Origin: Catonia carolina
Taxonomy: Eukaryota; Arthropoda; Insecta; Hemiptera; Achilidae
Length of the DNA stretch: 64,000 nt
Reading direction: 5' to 3'
NCBI GenBank assembly: GCA_035578175.1
Contig: JAQMRL010000010.1
Coordinates: 28,760,284 to 28,824,283, forward strand
The notes beneath the pieces are model-generated. The model made no database searches, was not told the DNA's origin, and saw nothing but the letters and a program-made list of their open reading frames with translations. Shown here one piece after another: positions 12,501 to 25,800 of this stretch. Position 1 is the stretch's first letter, and each line of letters opens with the position of its first letter. Both the position numbers and the translations under genes were made by a program.

Positions 12501-15500
12501 TCTGGTGATTTTTTTTTTCAATTTCAATAACAACTTTTGATGTATCAGTAAAAAAACCATTTTTGCTTAAACCGGAGACCTTCTGCTGTACAGTATTGAG
12601 TTAGTACTTAAAATCCGTTTTGTTATTCAGAAAACATTATTGTTTTTAAAAGTGTTTTCTTGAACTAATCAAGATTTTTGGTTTCAGCTTGTTTCAGTTA
12701 GCGAAAAGGAGGTAATTGATAGAATAATTGATAATGGAAGACAGAAAGCTGGTGATCTCGACTGCATTGTTGTACAGAGTTTATATAAGTAAGTGCATGT
12801 TCTTATATTACTTTTTACTTTCTCTTGCCTATATGAATATATAGGAAGGAAAGTATTGTTTTCATGTCGATTTTTTCACCGAATCTACACGTTTTCAGAC
12901 CCCCTGAACCCAAAAATCATGTTTTTAGCGATTGGTCTGTGTGTGTGTGTGTGTGTGTGCGGGTGTGCGTCTGTGTGTACACCACTATAAGTATAGGCAT
13001 TTCATCTGGCGTGTGGATGAATCAGCTTGCATATACTATATCCACCCATCCCTCACCTATTGTTATAGACTGTTCATAAAACTAATGTATGTACATTTTT
13101 CTACATTTTATAGTGACATTCTTTTATTGTAAATACAGTACAAAGTGAAGGGGAGTGATGTAATGTATTTATAATTAATCATCAGTTATTATTGTTATTA
13201 TACAGTTATAGGCTTATGTATGCATAGTTTATTTACAAATTAAACTGGTTTTGACGGCAGGTGACTCATCAACTACATACGCCTAACTAACAAATGAAAC
13301 GCACAGTGAATATTGTCATTCAGTGTTTAATCAATTGTTGTTCAGAACAATCATTACGGTTATACAGTGTCGAGAGGTTTTTTGTGTGTGCAGATCGAAT
13401 AGTGTGTTAGTGTGTGTGTGTGTGTGTGTGTTAGATTATAGTTCTACCTATTTTGATTTGTTAATTTTTATGGTTAAAGTACAAATTTACCTAGTGTAGT
13501 GGTTATTATTTTGTCGTTTACTACTATAGTTTACATTAAGCTTAAAATGTCTAAAATCGGAGGGAGTAAAGTTCTGCATAGCCAATCTCGAGAGAAAATT
13601 GCTAATGTGGTTACGTTTATGACCGAGGAAGCAAAGCACGGTGTTTTTACTATAGATGTTAAGAAAATTATCGAACGTGTTAGTGCAGCAACTAGTGTGT
13701 CAAAATGTTTAATTGCGCAAATAAAAAACACATCGAAAGTAATATTAGAAGTATCGTCACTGTCTTTTACAACACCCAAATAACATTCGGTACGGGCCAA
13801 ACCTGTTTCAGGTTTGGATGATTTTGACAGGAGTGTTTTCGGTCAAAAAATAAATAATTTTTATACTGACGAAGGTGAAAAATGCTTACTAACAATAAAT
13901 AAATTATTAATAATTAAAAATAGTATTAAAGACTATTAATAATCAATTAAAAAATTAAAGTAGCGCTTTTTCAAAACTGTTACCGTTTGTTAAAGTATAA
14001 ATATTCTTAGAAATAGCTTTATAATCTATAATTTGGTCTATATGAATATTATTGTATAAATGTACGCTTTATAGCAAACTGTGTCATGCATTTTGTTTTG
14101 AAGTGGGCAATTTTGATACACCTTATAGTATTATAGGCTGAACTCTCTGCAAGCCAGATGAGATGCCTATAGCTATACCGGACCAGACATGAACATTTTC
14201 ATCATAATCGGTCAACCGGAAGTAGTGGTTTATTCGTGTAATTTTTCACTTTTTTGCGATTTTCTCAAAAACTGGTCCTACAATTTTTTTTAAAATCGCC
14301 TTATTTACTAAATTTTTTATGCTCTACAAGATAGGGTAGGCGCCATGTCTGCTGAAATTCTTGGAGGGACTGTTTTCTCGTAAAAAAATTGTTTTTTAAG
14401 ATTGCGGCTTTAGTATGCATTTTAGCGCAAACATGTATATAATAAAAGTTGTGAAGAATTTAAAATTCTACAACTTTTATTTCAAACATTTTTTTGTATA
14501 ACATTTAGTTTAGTGGTAATTAGCGATTTTCTGTTTTTTCTCACGAAAACATGTGAAAAATCGATTTTTTTAAGATTTCGGCCTTAGTATGCATTTTACG
14601 ACAAAAGTATATATAATCAAATTTATAGAAAATTAAAAGATGTACAACTTTTTTTAAAGCATTTTTCTCTACAGAGCCTAGTTTAGCGTGAAAGAGTGAA
14701 TATCCGTATTTTTAAGCCACACTGAGGTATATTTTCATTTTGCGTCTTTCACTCATGATTAAAATTAGGTTATGTTTGTTGAGATGAGTTTTTGTTTATT
14801 TCTAATGTTTTATTACTTAGATTATATTGTTCTTTATTTGCATTGGCAAGAGAAAGTTGTGCGAGTGTTTCACACCAGATTTTTTACTTTTCTGTAGTAT
14901 GTCGTATTTTATTCTAATTTCTTTTCTTATTTTTAATTTCAGGAAAGGATTAATATATTTAGAAGTACCTGTCGAAGATTCAGACCATATTATAGTGCCA
15001 CCGTTAGAAGGATTTGTTATGAACAGGGTTTTGGGTGACTATTTCGAAACACTTCTTTACAAAATATTCGTGTCAATTGATGAGAATACTTCTGTTGGCG
15101 AGGTAAATTATTTTTTGACTTTTCTTGATATACTTTACTTTACAACACCAGGGCGTTCAGGCTTCTGCAGCCCCTCCTCACCGCGACCTGAAAGATCTTT
15201 TGTGATTGCCCCTATTCCTTATTTATGCAAGACCCACACTTTCAATAAAGCGCAGGATCTGCCTAGGATCTAGTGCACTTACCTGAGAAGGTGTTAACAC
15301 GTCCTTACCCATCAGCGCTCTTCTTTTGCAGCCAACCACTTTGCAACTGCATAAAATATGCTCAGCCTTCTCTTCTGCCTCATGACAGAATCTACACAGG
15401 CTCTCTTCAGCAACTCCTATCTTGGATAAATGATACCCAAGATTACAATGACCAGTCATCAGTCCCACTACCCTCCTCAAGTCCTGTCTTCCTAGTCTAT

Positions 15501-16759
15501 TATATATCCCAGCCTTCCTGCTGGAATAGGCAATGAATTTCTTTGCCTGTTCACAGCCTGGCACCTTTTCCCAATAGGAGGTTTAGCCTCCTCTTCCCAG
15601 GCCCTAACTATACCTCTATAATAGCCTTCACCAATTCCACAGAATGGCTCTGGGCCTATGAAGTGAGAGGCTGCACCTTTTTTCTTGATATATAATATCG
15701 AAGGTAGTTTTTTACTGCACACTGAGTTCTTGTTCCTGATACTCCGCGTGTTCCAGGTCTTAAATATCAGCATCTTGCAACTCCCAAAATATGTTGATAT
15801 AGTCACTTGAGTCACGAGTTTGCCCTTGTTTACAACGAGGGATAAAGGGGGAAAAGCATCAGTGCACATGCGCGACTGCTTTAATTTCAGTACGACAAAC
15901 ATAACAACTTATCTATACCCAGAGCATATACAATATATCGCGGAATCTTCTGTAGATTAACTGTACGAATATAACTGTTTGTTACCGTAAACAGAAATGT
16001 CGGTTCTTGAAAAGTGGTCGAACTATTCACAGTGCTGAACGAAATCTAATATGCAATATAATAAAATGTTGTGAAGTCGAAGCTAAACAAAAATTCTTAT
16101 CTGTGCCTCTTAACAAAAGCAGTGAGCGAGCGGCTAACTACTGTGATGTTTCTCTTTCCACAATTCAAAAAATAAAGAAGGAAATTAAGGACATGAAGAA
16201 GCTTTTCGTTAAGTTTTGTTCACACTTATCAAAAAAAAGAAAATGGTTAGGTAGATAGACTGATAATGAAAACGCCGGTGAAAGCAATAGTAAAGAAGGC
16301 GATTCATTCATAATTACATTAAATCAAACATTTCTAGTCATGTAATTAAGCTATAGGCAATACAGGTCACATTTATTTTTCTTATAAGGTTTGTGAAGAA
16401 AACATTTTCTTGAAATAAATTACAGCTTACAAAATGTATGTAGAAACTGCACGGTAGTGAATGTACGAGTAGTGTCTCACTGTTAAAGTTGGCAGCACTG
16501 CAAATATTTCACTTCCCTTCCTCTCAGCCCATACATACGCAAAAGGCAATCTCGTGACTTCAGTATTTATAATAACTTGGTAGTATATAAGTGCAGTATA
16601 TTAATGTTTTGTTTTTTTCTTTCTCTTGCCTATATGAATATATAGGAAGGAAAGTATTGTTTTCATGTCGATTTTTTGAAATCAAGTTTTCACCGGATCT
16701 ATACGTTTTCAGACCCCCTAAACCCAAAAAACATGTTTTTAGCGATTGGTCTGTGTGTG

Positions 16760-16804
<45 letters not shown>

Positions 16805-19800
16805 ATGTGTGTGTGTGTGTGTGTGAACAGAATATCTCAAGAACGGAACATCGTACGAACTTGAAACTTGAAACTTAAGTTACATACCACTACCGGACGC
16901 GACACGAACATTTTCATCAAAATCGGTCAACCGGAAGTAGTAGTTTATTCGTATAATTTTTCAGTTTTTTGCGATTTTCTCAAAAACTGGTCCTACGATT
17001 TTTTTTTTAAATCGCCTATTTTATTCAATTTTTTATTCTCTACAAGATAGGGTAGGCGCCATGTTTGCTGAAATTCTCGGTGAGGCTGTTTTCACGTAAA
17101 AACGTTGTTTTTTTAAGATTACGGCTTTAATATAAATTTTAGCGCAAAAACTTATATAATAAAAGTTGTAGAGAATTTAAAAACCTACAACTTCTGTTTC
17201 AAACATTTTTTTGTATGACGCTTAGTTTAGCAGTAATTAGCGATTTTCTGATTTTTTCTCACGAAAACGTGTGAAAAATCGATTTTTTTAAGATTTTGGC
17301 CTTAGTATGCATTTTACGACAAAAGTGTATATAACCAAATTTATAGGAAATTTAAAGATCTACAACTTTTATTTAACGTATTTTTCTCTACAGAGCCTAG
17401 TTTAGCGTGAAATAGTGATTTTCCGTATTTTTAAGCCAGACAGGTTGATTTTCATTTTGAGTGTTTCACTCATGATTAAAATAAGGTTATGTTTATTGAG
17501 GTTAGTTTTTTGTTTGTTTCTAATATTTTATTACTAATGTTAAATTATATTGTAAATTATTTGCATTGGCAAGAGAAAGTTGTGTGAGTGTTTCACACCA
17601 GATTTTTTAATATATATATATATAAAAAACTTTTTAAATACATAAATATACATAAAAAACAAAACATTAATATGGATTTTACTGCTATGATGCTAACTAG
17701 TAGGTAATTTTATTAATTATAATATACTTATAATATTTTTAAAATATTCTTTGTTTCTGTTTTCAGTTAGCGAATGTGTTAATGACAGATATTCAAGCTG
17801 TTAAAAATGCAGTGTCTTTGTACTGTAGGTTAGGATTTGCCAAAAAGAAAATCCAAGAATTAGAAAATAATCAAATTTGGCATCCGTCATGGAGTCCAGC
17901 TAGAGCAAGAATGTAAGTAAACAATTCTGTTTTGTTTGATTGGTTGAATGGAAATTAAATAAGTTTCTTTCTGATACATGGAAAGTTTATTTATATCCGT
18001 AAAGGTTTTAACAGCTTATGCAGGTTGGCCGAAAGAAAGATATCTGCGTGTCCACAACTGGTTTAACCTCCGGATTTAGTACCATATGACTTCTAGCTCT
18101 TCCCAAAAATAAAAACCATGCTGAAAGCAAAACATTTCTGCACCTTTCCCAATATTACTCGTTGGGTTGGTCTTGAGGTCATCACTGCAAGTCAGCTGTT
18201 TCACAGCTGATTTTCAGAGACGAAGGTTCCTGGTTCAAATCCTAGTAAAGGTAGTTACTTTTATTTGGATTTGAATACTAAACAGTGGTTACCGGTGTAC
18301 TTTGATGGTTGGGTTCCATTAACCATACTCTGTCAGGAATGGTTGGCCTGGGTTTGTATAAAACTACACCTCATTTACATGTCATACACATCATCCTAAT
18401 CTCATTTGGTCATGAGGATGTTTGTTGTTCTGAATTGAAGAGATTGCAACACACGTTAGGGATAAAAAAAATCCCAACATTGAGAGGGCTAAGACAGAGG
18501 AGCTGCTGAAGAGAACTCCTTTCAAAAGAAGCCTTCCAGAAATGTTTCCAATTGTGTAATCAATGTTGGGGTAAGTCCATCGCTAGCCAAGAAGAGTTTG
18601 AAAGTGATAAATTCAAATTTAATGTAAGCTTGTTGTCTTGTTTATTTTTTAATTTTCACTTAAATTAAGAAAGTACCTCCAAAGTTATCTGTTTTGTTTT
18701 TTAATTTTTTAAGGAGCTTAAGTCCAACTACCGATGAACCTTTATTACTTGAATTAAATGCGGCATTAGCAGAAGCAGGTATTAATATTGATGACCAACA
18801 GACACTGACAGCAACTGCTACAACTCCTAGTGAATCGGAAGATTTATCAGACCAATCTGCTCCAGTGACCAAAAATAAACGTATTGCATTCCTTTTTGAT
18901 TCCACCTTAACGGCGTTCCTCATGATGGGTAATCTATCACCGGTAAGTAGACCACAGATTTTCATTTTTAGTATTACAGTGGTCCCCGGTTATAACGCCG
19001 TCGGTTGCATCGTGCTTTCGGATATAATCCCCGCATAATTTATTCCATTTTTTACAGAATTTAAAAGTGCAGTACTGTAGATATAAAATCAATTTCAGAT
19101 ACGAGATCAATCCAGAAAGTAACAGACGTTTTGGCCTGGCGCGGCAGTGGGGAGAGCTAGCACCGCCATCTTGGCATCAGAGTGTTTCTACATTCAGTAC
19201 GCAACCAGGCGTGGTAGCTAAAGCATCGTGGGTATTGTACTTTTTATCCAGTGTAGTTTTAAAATGAGCGCTGCGATTGAAAATCCAGCCAGTTGTGAAG
19301 TGCGTGGTGTGATGCGGTTTTTGTTGGCGAAAAATTACAAACCGATTGAAATTTATCGCCAGATTTGTGACGTGTATGGCAAAAGAATAATGAGTGAAAG
19401 CCGAGTAAGGCAATGGTGCATTGATTATAGAAACGGCCGAACCAATGTTCAGGATGAGGATTGCAGTGGTAGGCCGTCTTGTGACTGATGAATTGGTGGT
19501 GAAAATCAATGAAAAAATCCGTGAAAATCGTCGTTTCACTATTACAGAACTCACAGAACATTTTCCCCAAATTTCACGGAGTTTAATTCATGAAATTGTG
19601 GTTGGTAAACTTGGATACCACAAATTTTGTGCCAGGTGGATTCCGGAAATCCTAACGGAATCTTAGTGGGAAGCTTATGGAAGCTTATAAAGCTTAGTGG
19701 GGATGTGGCGGGGACTGTCATGCGTGCGCATACACTGTTTAGTCATGACAAAGCTTCCTGCCCACTCTGCTCATCTAATTCAGAGTTTTCTCGCTAAAAA

Positions 19801-22800
19801 CAACACTCCTCTGGTTCGCCAAGCTCTGTACTCCCCCGACATGGCTCCCTGCGACTTCTGGCTATTTCCTAAGCTGAAAATGCCTCTGAAAGGAACTCGA
19901 TTTCAAGAAAGAGAAGACATTAAACAGAATACGACAGCTGAGCTTAACAGCATTCCAAAAGATGCCTTCCAGAAATGTTTTGAACATTGGCAGAAGCGCT
20001 GGGAGAAGTGTGTGCATCACCAAGGAGACTACTTTGAAGGAGATTAGAAGTTTGTAGCTCTAGTTCAATAAATGTACTTGTAATTAACAATAGTCCGATA
20101 CTTTTTGAACAGCCCTCGTACAGCAAGACCCTGTGGTGAATGATGTGAAGGTTTCATTTGCCGGGTAGAAAGTATATACTTTTCAGAGGGCCTGGCATGC
20201 TGATAAGCATACTTTTCCACTCATTGAGGAAGCCATTGCTCGCCCCACCCTCGTTTTATTTAATAAAGCCTCTAGAGGTTCGAACCTGCCTTTCGGCTGA
20301 TAATCTAAACAATAATAACAACATACGTTTTAAAGTTTATACTGAGATCACTGATAGTTCTAAACAACTGTAAAAGTTGGAGATTTGCAATATTTTAATT
20401 TGTCAATGAATAGATAGAATTTAATTTTACTTTTGATGAGTCAAATTGTTATAAGTATCAGGGTTACTCGGAAAGTAAAGAACGTTTTGATCTGACGAGC
20501 CACATAGTTCCTCCACCACCTCTGCTGCCGAGTCATTGACCTTCCACTCACTTTGGGCCAGCCTGGCGTTTGTTGTCAAGCGGCGTTGTGCTTCTGCACT
20601 ATAAAGCACGACCACATTCTGTTGCATTGATGAAGAACTTGCTGCAATAGTTTTGATGGGAGCTTTTTTTATTATCCACCCTATAATCCGGACTTGGAAT
20701 CGAGTGATTTCCATCTGTTTTGCAAACTGAAGGACTTTTTGGGCGGAAACCTCCATGGAAGTGGCAATGAACTGAAAGAGGGTGTTACCGAGTGGTTAAA
20801 CAACTTGGCGCAACTGAGTAAGCAGAACGCATATCAAAATTGGTGAAACGGTACAAGCGTTTAAATTTGTATAGCGATTATGTAGAAAAATAGTTTAAGT
20901 ATCAGGTATGCTGTAAAAAAATTTTGTTTGGCTACAATAAGAAAATTTCAAAATAAAGTAAAATGTTCTTTACTTTCCGAATTGACGAACACCTCGTATT
21001 TTGTGTTCTACATCTGTTATAGTGAAAATATTCTGTAAAAGGAAAAAGTGACGTCACAGTGTCTTGGGCCAGTCTAAGCTGGTGGGATTAGTCTGTATGG
21101 AAAAGTCTATTTAATAAGGAGAGGAGGGGTGTGCGTGAGTAGTGCGTTTACAACTTGACAATTTTGTAGTTGAGTTCTAACCTTAGCGTATTGAAGTGAT
21201 TAATTAGTTATAATTGTTAGTGATTAGTTAGTTATAGAAGTGAAGTGTTATTCTACACAAATGTTTTAATCTATCTTTGTTGTTCAATCTCATGTATTTT
21301 TTTTATCGTTTACTATATTGCTATTTATCGGATTTTAATTTCTAATGTAGTGTCTTATATAATTCAAAGCTGTTTGCTTTTCGTTGACTCGGTTCAGTTC
21401 TGAGTTCATATAAAATAAGTGAAAATAGGGAAAAAATAAAGTTGGCAAAAAAGGTCAAGTTTTGCATAGTCAAAGTCATGAAATTATTAATAATGTGATT
21501 ACGTATTTTGAGCGGGAAGTGAAAGAGGGACCTGATGTATTATTGAATGATAAAAAGTGTGCTGTTATGGAACACGTCTTACAGGCAACAGTGATTTCAA
21601 AAAATACTTTTCGTGACTTACTTTTTACTTTATTTCCGATTGCATAAATGTCAATAAATTAAGTTAACTGTAAGTCTGGTTTTCATTTCTTATAATAGTA
21701 GCTAATAATATCAGGCAGAGTAGTAGCGTTCAAGCTGCCGTTATGCGGTTTGGCTAGTATTACACGTGATGTGGAGTGGAAGGGGAATTCCTTTCTTACT
21801 TTCTCAAAACTATGTCTTTATCATTAGATTGTTGTTTAGGTCATCAGCCAAAAAGCTGGTTTGAAACTGTAGAGGTATTACTAAGTAAAACGAGGAGTGA
21901 GGTGGTTTACAAATGCCTTCCTCACTGAATGGAAAAATATGCTTATCAGCATGCCGGGCCCTCTGAAAAGCACATATTTTCCACTCTGCACATGACACCT
22001 TCACTTCATTCTCCACAGGGTCTGGCTGTATAATAAAATTCATAACTTTCAGAAGAGATAACTCTGATTAGTGTCTATTACTCCTCTACCTCTTCTGTTC
22101 TTAAATGATTCAGTCAATTATTTGGCTGACCATGTGATAAGAAACAGAACTATGTATTTTAGCCCTGCAACGAACAGATTGATAGTAAATACGAGGGCAG
22201 TCCAGAAAGTGTGTCGTGTTTTGCGTTGTAGCCGCTAGGGGCGGAGCTATCGCGGCCATTTTGGTGCCGTGGCGTTTCTCCGTTCAGTGGCTATCCAGCC
22301 ATGCTAGCGAGAGGTCTGTGTCGCTTTTCGTTGTTTTTCAACAACAATTTAAAATGTCTGCCGCAATTCAAAATCCCGCCTGTTGTGAAGTACGGTCGGT
22401 ACAGGAAAGGAGTTCTTCTTATCGATTTCTTGGAACATGGCACAACAATAACCTCTGCGAGGTATTGTGAAACACTTGAAAAGTTAAGAAGAGCGATCCA
22501 AAACAAGCGCAGAGGAAAATTGACTGGAAAAATTCTCTTTTTGCATGATAACGCCTGACCACACACGGCAAATCGAACACAAGAAGTCCTGGATGCTTTC
22601 AAATGGGAGGTTTTCCCACATCCGCCATACAGTCCGGACCTTGCGCCCAGCGATTATCACTTGTTCCCGACAATGAAGACATGGCTTGCGACGCAGCGCT
22701 TTGACGATGATGCGGAGCTGCAGGAGGGTGTGACTAACTGGTTAAAATCACAGGCGGTAGACTTTTATGACGCTGGCATTTCAAAATTAGTTCACCGCTA

Positions 22801-25800
22801 TGATAAGTGTCTTAATTTGTTTGGTGATTATGTAGAAAAATAGCATTTTAGTTGCACTTTCAAATGTATATAATAAAATCTTTTTCTTGTACTTAGTTTT
22901 TTTTTTTATCAAAACGTGACAGACTTTCTGGACTGCCCTCGTAATTTGACACTTCACCTGTCTGTTATGGGCAGATCATTAGATTATAACACTATTTTAT
23001 ACATATATTATGTAATTTTTTTAAATATATTTGCAGGGTCTTAAAAGTCATGCGGTTACCATGTTTGAAGTTGGTAAATTGTCTGATGAATTGATCGATA
23101 GTTTCTTAGCTGAATTAGAAAAGGTAATTGTTTTTAATAATTATTTATTATATCAACACTTAATATTCTTAAAGATTTAGTGTTTAAAATGTATTTGCAA
23201 CATTAATAATGTACTCCACTAGATGCTGCGTCTTTTTTTACGTCTTTCAGACCAGATTGAATTATTGTAGTTTTGTCAATTTTATTTGAACAGTTGTAAG
23301 AAGTATAATAAGCAAATTTATTTAAAAAATCAATAAAAATCTGTTTTAAAATTATTTTTAATTGTAAAGTATTGTTAGATTGATTTGGAATAAAATTTGT
23401 AGATTGCAACAGCTGTACAGAAATATTAAAGTTATATGTATAGTTAACGCGCTATAAGTTGACGATTGCGCCTATCATGCGAAGGACAGTATACTATCTA
23501 TCCTACTTATATCGGCCAACCTGAAAGCATAAGATGTCATGGTTAGCGCTGTCACTATGATGTATTTAGAAAAGCACATACGAGGGGGTACCTAAAAGAA
23601 AGCGGAATTATTTTTTAAAACTATTTATTTTTAATTTTTTTACAAAAGAACCTTATCCCCTTCAAAATACTCTCCATTACAACTAATACATTTGTCCCAC
23701 CGGTGCTTCCACTGTTCAAAACATTTTTTGTACTCCTCTTCTGTGATGGCTGCCAGCTCATCCGTCGTTTTTTTCTTGACATCATCAACGTTGTTAAATC
23801 GGAGACCTTTCATGCCCCTTTTCATGCGTGGGAACAATAAAAAATCACACGGAGCCAGATCGGGTGAGTACGGTGCGTGTGGTAGCAAAACCATGCCGTT
23901 TTTCGCCAAAAACTGGGTAACCGAGATTGCTGTGTGTGCAGGCGCGTTGTCGTGGTGGAAAAACCAGTCCCCTGTCTGCCACAAATTAGGTCTTTTACGA
24001 CGAATGCTGTTTCGTAGTCTTCTTAACACTTCAAGATAAAAAGCTTGATTTACCATCTGGCCTGGTGGAACGAACTCTGAATGGACAATTCCCCTCACAT
24101 CAAAAAAACAAATCAGCATTGTTTTGATGTTCGATCTGACTTGACGACTTTTTTTTGGTCGGGGTGATAATGAAGTCTTCCACTGACTGGATTGTTGTTT
24201 GGTTTCTGGGTCGTACCCATAGCACCAAGACTCGTCACCCGTAATGATCTTTGACATGAAATCTGGATCAGTTTCAAGCTGTTGTTTCAAATCACTACAC
24301 GTTTCAATTCGACGTTCCTTTTGAGTGTCTGTCAGAACCCGAGGCACAAACTTGGCAGCGACTCTTTTCATTGTCAAGTCTTCTGTTAAAATGCGTTGGA
24401 CTGAGCTCCAAGATAACCCACTAACCTGTGATATTTGGTCAATGGTCTGTCGTCGGTCTGTTTGTACAATTTCTTTCACTTTCACAACATTTTCGTCTGT
24501 TCGGGAAGTCGACGGTCGTCCAGAACGAGGTTTGTTCTCAATCGACATGTCGCCATTTTTAAAGCGCAAAAACCACTCGTACACTTGGGTTTTTCCAATA
24601 GCGTCGTCTTTGTAAGCTGTGTTCAACATTACAACTGTTTCCGCGGCGTTTTTACCGAGCAAGAAGCAAAATTTCACAGCCACTCGTTGTTCATTAAAAC
24701 TTGCCATCATGATAAACGACACGAGCACAAAACAGCACTAGCGAGAACAATCACTGCACGAGAACAGAACAAGCTAGATCAACGAACAAAATGGCATTGA
24801 ACTGGCAATGAGTAGCGCTACAAGCAGCCTAGTGGCGGGAATTTGTACTGCACAAGCTCCGCCCACAGCAGAGCTATTCCGGATACTTTTGGGTACCCCC
24901 TCGTATAGTAGCACTTCCAACCCCTGCATAGTCCAGTCTTACTCTCGCTGACAATTGTCAACTTATATTGCGTTACCTATAACAGATTTGTAGGCAACAC
25001 ATAAAGCACAAAAATTGAAACATGATTGTTCGATCATTTGGACAAATGAATTACTCAGTTATGAGATCATTAGTTGTGAGATTTAAAATGTATTAATAAA
25101 TGGCTATGTTCTGATCCTGGTCGGGAGTCGAGCTCAATATTTTTGGCTTTGAAATTCAGCATCGTATACCACTTTGCCACCTAAACAATCAAGATCCTTT
25201 ATCTCATCATTTTAAGATAACACTGATAAGCTTGAATATTAATACTGCAATAAACGTGTTATTTTTACTTTCTCTTGCCTATATGAATATATAGGAAGGA
25301 AGTATTGTTTTCATGTCGATTTTTCGATATCGAGTTTTCATCGGATCTACACGTTTTCAGACCCCTTGAACCCAAAAAAATGTTTTTAGCGATTGGTGTG
25401 TGTGTGTGTGTGTTTGTGTTTTTGTGTGTGTGTGAACAGAATATCTCAAGAACGGAACATCGTACGAACTTGAAACTTAAAACTTAAGTTAGGCGCCACT
25501 ATCGGACCCGACACAAACATTTTCATCAAAATCAACCGGAAGTAGTATTTATTCGTGTCATTTTTCTTTTTTTTGCAATTTTCTTAAAAACGGCTCCTAC
25601 GATTTTTTTTAATAATCGCCTGGTTTACTAAATTTTTTATGCTTTACAAGATAGGGTAGGTGCCATGACTGCTGAAATTCTTGGAGAGATAGTTTTCATG
25701 TAAAAAAATTGTTTTTTTAAGATTGCGCTTTAAGATCCATTTTAGCGCAAAAATATATATATAGCCTATAATAAAAGTTGTAGACAATTTAAAATACTAC

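Larger units (their letters stand above)
23444..24983. mobile_element. Small inverted-repeat element hosting the intact mariner
   Basis: GTTAACGCGCTATAAGTTGA near 23449 has its approximate inverse CAACTTATATTGCGTTAC near 24958-24976. Without the 1,323-base mariner the element is only about 215 bases. Class unknown. Confidence 0.5.

Noticed and set aside
14827..15273. 148-codon frame
   Set aside because: It is exon E6 plus read-through of intron on both sides; splice sites limit it to 14943-15102.
16591..16878. 95-codon frame with Cys-Val repeats (also at 12793, 12932, 25305, 61676)
   Set aside because: Translation of the TG microsatellite in the main repeat; the frame differs between copies.
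18694..19038. 114-codon frame starting [11 protein letters not shown]
   Set aside because: The start lies in the intron; only 18714-18942 is exon E8.
23692..24800. Plus-strand frames of 96-121 codons
   Set aside because: Shadows of the mariner transposase on the other strand.
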